Assembly: GCA_039942715.1 (NCBI GenBank)
Contig: JBDVBY010000001.1
Location: 62,001 to 126,000 of the forward strand
Source: JABDJX01 sp039942715
GTDB lineage: Bacteria; Pseudomonadota; Alphaproteobacteria; Rhodobacterales; Rhodobacteraceae
Direction of reading: 5' to 3'
DNA length: 64,000 nt
Below are positions 62,784 through 64,000 of the stretch, piece by piece. Made by a program: the position numbers and the translations under genes. Below the pieces are notes generated by a model, which was not told the origin of the DNA, did not search any database, and was given only the letters and a program-made list of their open reading frames with translations. Every line of letters begins with the position of its first letter. Within the stretch, counting starts at the first letter, position 1.

Positions 62784-63689
62784 TTAGAGTCCCACCATGG
62801 CCCGAATGTCCGCAGGTGAAGCACCGTCATCGCGATAAGTCGCAATGCTGCGCGCATCATCACGTTTAGCAAGTCGTTTACCGCTTTCATCCCGGATCAG
62901 CGCGTGGTGGTGATAGGTTGGAGACGCCAAACCCAACAGCCGTTGTAACACCACATGGATTTTGGTCGCCTCAAACAGGTCTTCGCCCCGTACCACATCG
63001 GTGATCTTTTGTGCTGCGTCATCTAGAACGACGGACAGATGATAGGATGTCCCCATGTCGCGGCGCGCGAGAACCACGTCGCCAATGTCCTGCTGCATCG
63101 ACTCGGACGTGAATTCGATCAGACCGCTTTCACCCTTAGGGCCAGAACCTTGCTCCGTAAAAGAGCCAAGCCACTGCCAACCGGCCTCTGCACGAGCAAT
63201 GCGATGATGAAACACACGCTCAGCGGCCATCGACATATCCAGGCGCAGTGCGGTGTCCGTCGGCACGGGCCAGTCGCCACATCCGGTCTTATTGGCACTG
63301 GTATTACAGGTGCCGGGATAGATAATGCCATCTGGTCCATAAACAGCTGGTCCGTCCTGAGGAGCCGAAGCCGCTTCCAGTACATCGCGCCGATTACACG
63401 TGCAGGCAAACAGTATGTGCTCGTCCCAAAGTGTCTTCAGCGCTCTTGCATAGACCTCCATCCGCTCGGACTGGCGCATCACTGCCGTTTCCCAGCTTAA
63501 GCCTAACCACGCCAGATCATCGTAAATCTGCTCTTCCCATTCGGGCCGTGCGCGAGATTGGTCAATGTCTTCAATGCGTAAAAGGAATTCACCACCGGCT
63601 GCCAGTGCCATGTCATGGGCGAGGATCGCCGAGTAAGCATGCCCCAAATGCAAAGGCCCGGTGGGCGAAGGGGCAAAGCGGGTCCGCAT
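62784..63689 (-). CDS. gluQ: Glutamyl-Q tRNA(Asp) synthetase
   Basis: A 301-residue truncated GluRS-like enzyme attaching glutamate to queuosine in tRNA-Asp. The HIGH region is RFAPSPTGPLHLGHAYSA, the KMSKS-like loop is GKRLAKRDDA, and zinc ligands include CTCNRRD and CGDWP. The anticodon-binding domain of full GluRS is absent, as expected. It starts 3 bp after the upstream methyltransferase stop. Confidence 0.93.
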   Translation of the reverse strand: MRTRFAPSPTGPLHLGHAYSAILAHDMALAAGGEFLLRIEDIDQSRARPEWEEQIYDDLAWLGLSWETAVMRQSERMEVYARALKTLWDEHILFACTCNRRDVLEAASAPQDGPAVYGPDGIIYPGTCNTSANKTGCGDWPVPTDTALRLDMSMAAERVFHHRIARAEAGWQWLGSFTEQGSGPKGESGLIEFTSESMQQDIGDVVLARRDMGTSYHLSVVLDDAAQKITDVVRGEDLFEATKIHVVLQRLLGLASPTYHHHALIRDESGKRLAKRDDARSIATYRDDGASPADIRAMVGL

Positions 63690-63692
63690 CGC

Positions 63693-64000
63693 TTAATGCC
63701 GTTTGAAAACGAAAACAGTGGCGTTCTCACCATCCCGGTGCGGGCCGTCGGCCTCAAACACCTGCTCCAGACTTGGATCAAGCACGGCGATGTCGAGCCG
63801 TTCATAGTAAGCGCGTGTGTTCAAGGTGGTCTCATCCAAGCTGAGCGCAAGAAACCCACCGGGTGCCAGAACCTCAAGCAAATCGTCCAGCGTTTCAGGT
63901 CCTGCAACGCCATCGCGCAGCACATCACAGGCGACAATCACCTGATAGTCGCCGCGCTTCACATGACCCGTTCCATCATCGCCGCGCCAGACCTGACGAT
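63693..64000 (-). CDS. Class I SAM-dependent methyltransferase, C-terminal part (partial)
   Basis: The frame is open from the window edge to the stop at 63693. The visible 101 residues include YQVIVACDVLRDG, LDDLLEVLAPGGFLALSLDE and the end ENATVFVFKRH, the second half of a Rossmann methyltransferase. Substrate cannot be told. A GTG inside (63962) is not the start, since coding continues upstream. It is probably in one operon with gluQ. Confidence 0.75.
   Translation of the reverse strand, partial: RQVWRGDDGTGHVKRGDYQVIVACDVLRDGVAGPETLDDLLEVLAPGGFLALSLDETTLNTRAYYERLDIAVLDPSLEQVFEADGPHRDGENATVFVFKRH

Overview
The window looks like chromosome from a marine alphaproteobacterium of the Roseobacter group (Rhodobacteraceae). 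The evidence is the sciP-ctrA pair, a DUF1127 protein, a VPLPA-CTERM exported protein, a Hint_2/RTX exoprotein, a corrinoid-dependent 'split methionine synthase' type gene set, and the pyrH-frr-uppS-cdsA-dxr-rseP-bamA-ompH-fabZ-lpxA-lpxI-lpxB envelope cluster in alphaproteobacterial form. I see no prophage, insertion sequence, CRISPR array or rRNA. Most of the window is densely packed housekeeping sequence with short gaps and many 4-bp start/stop overlaps.

Layout. 0-9 kb: a secreted RTX/Hint protein, a small membrane methyltransferase, pntAB transhydrogenase, a VOC protein, HNH nuclease, agmatinase-family hydrolase and a radical SAM enzyme. 9-14 kb: zwf-pgl-pgi (upper Entner-Doudoroff/pentose phosphate) behind a GntR-like palindrome, then a VPLPA-CTERM protein and tRNA-Gly. 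14-22 kb: a RACo-like corrinoid activator, a methyl-THF:corrinoid methyltransferase, an MTHFR-like protein and a 'virulence factor' family protein, all on the minus strand. Three opposite-strand TadE/TadG-like genes interrupt this set. 22-32 kb: Ppx/GppA, a sulfotransferase, a Bax inhibitor-1 protein, DUF1127 with a divergent LysR regulator, an XRE regulator, hisN, 8-oxoguanine deaminase, guanine deaminase and a LysE exporter.

32-41 kb: mgtE, 5-formyl-THF cyclo-ligase, transporters (SLC13, EamA, LysE), GNAT, a YmdB-like phosphoesterase and an M42 peptidase. 41-55 kb: miaA diverges from the envelope cluster, which covers UMP kinase, ribosome recycling, undecaprenyl-PP, CDP-diacylglycerol, MEP pathway, site-2 protease, BAM, Skp and lipid A. 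An unrecognised gene sits between pyrH and frr. mnmA converges on the end of the cluster. 55-64 kb: sciP, ctrA, ligA, recG, a small membrane protein, an Fe-S scaffold, hisI, gluQ and a truncated methyltransferase.

The most noteworthy signals outside ordinary genes are: a dispersed hairpin repeat with four clear copies, each between a convergent gene pair; matching Gly/Arg-rich tails on the two corrinoid proteins; the orphan Tad-like trio; a terminator-like hairpin whose 3' arm contains the hisN ribosome-binding site; a tRNA-Gly with altered conserved positions; and two unlisted small membrane-protein ORFs.
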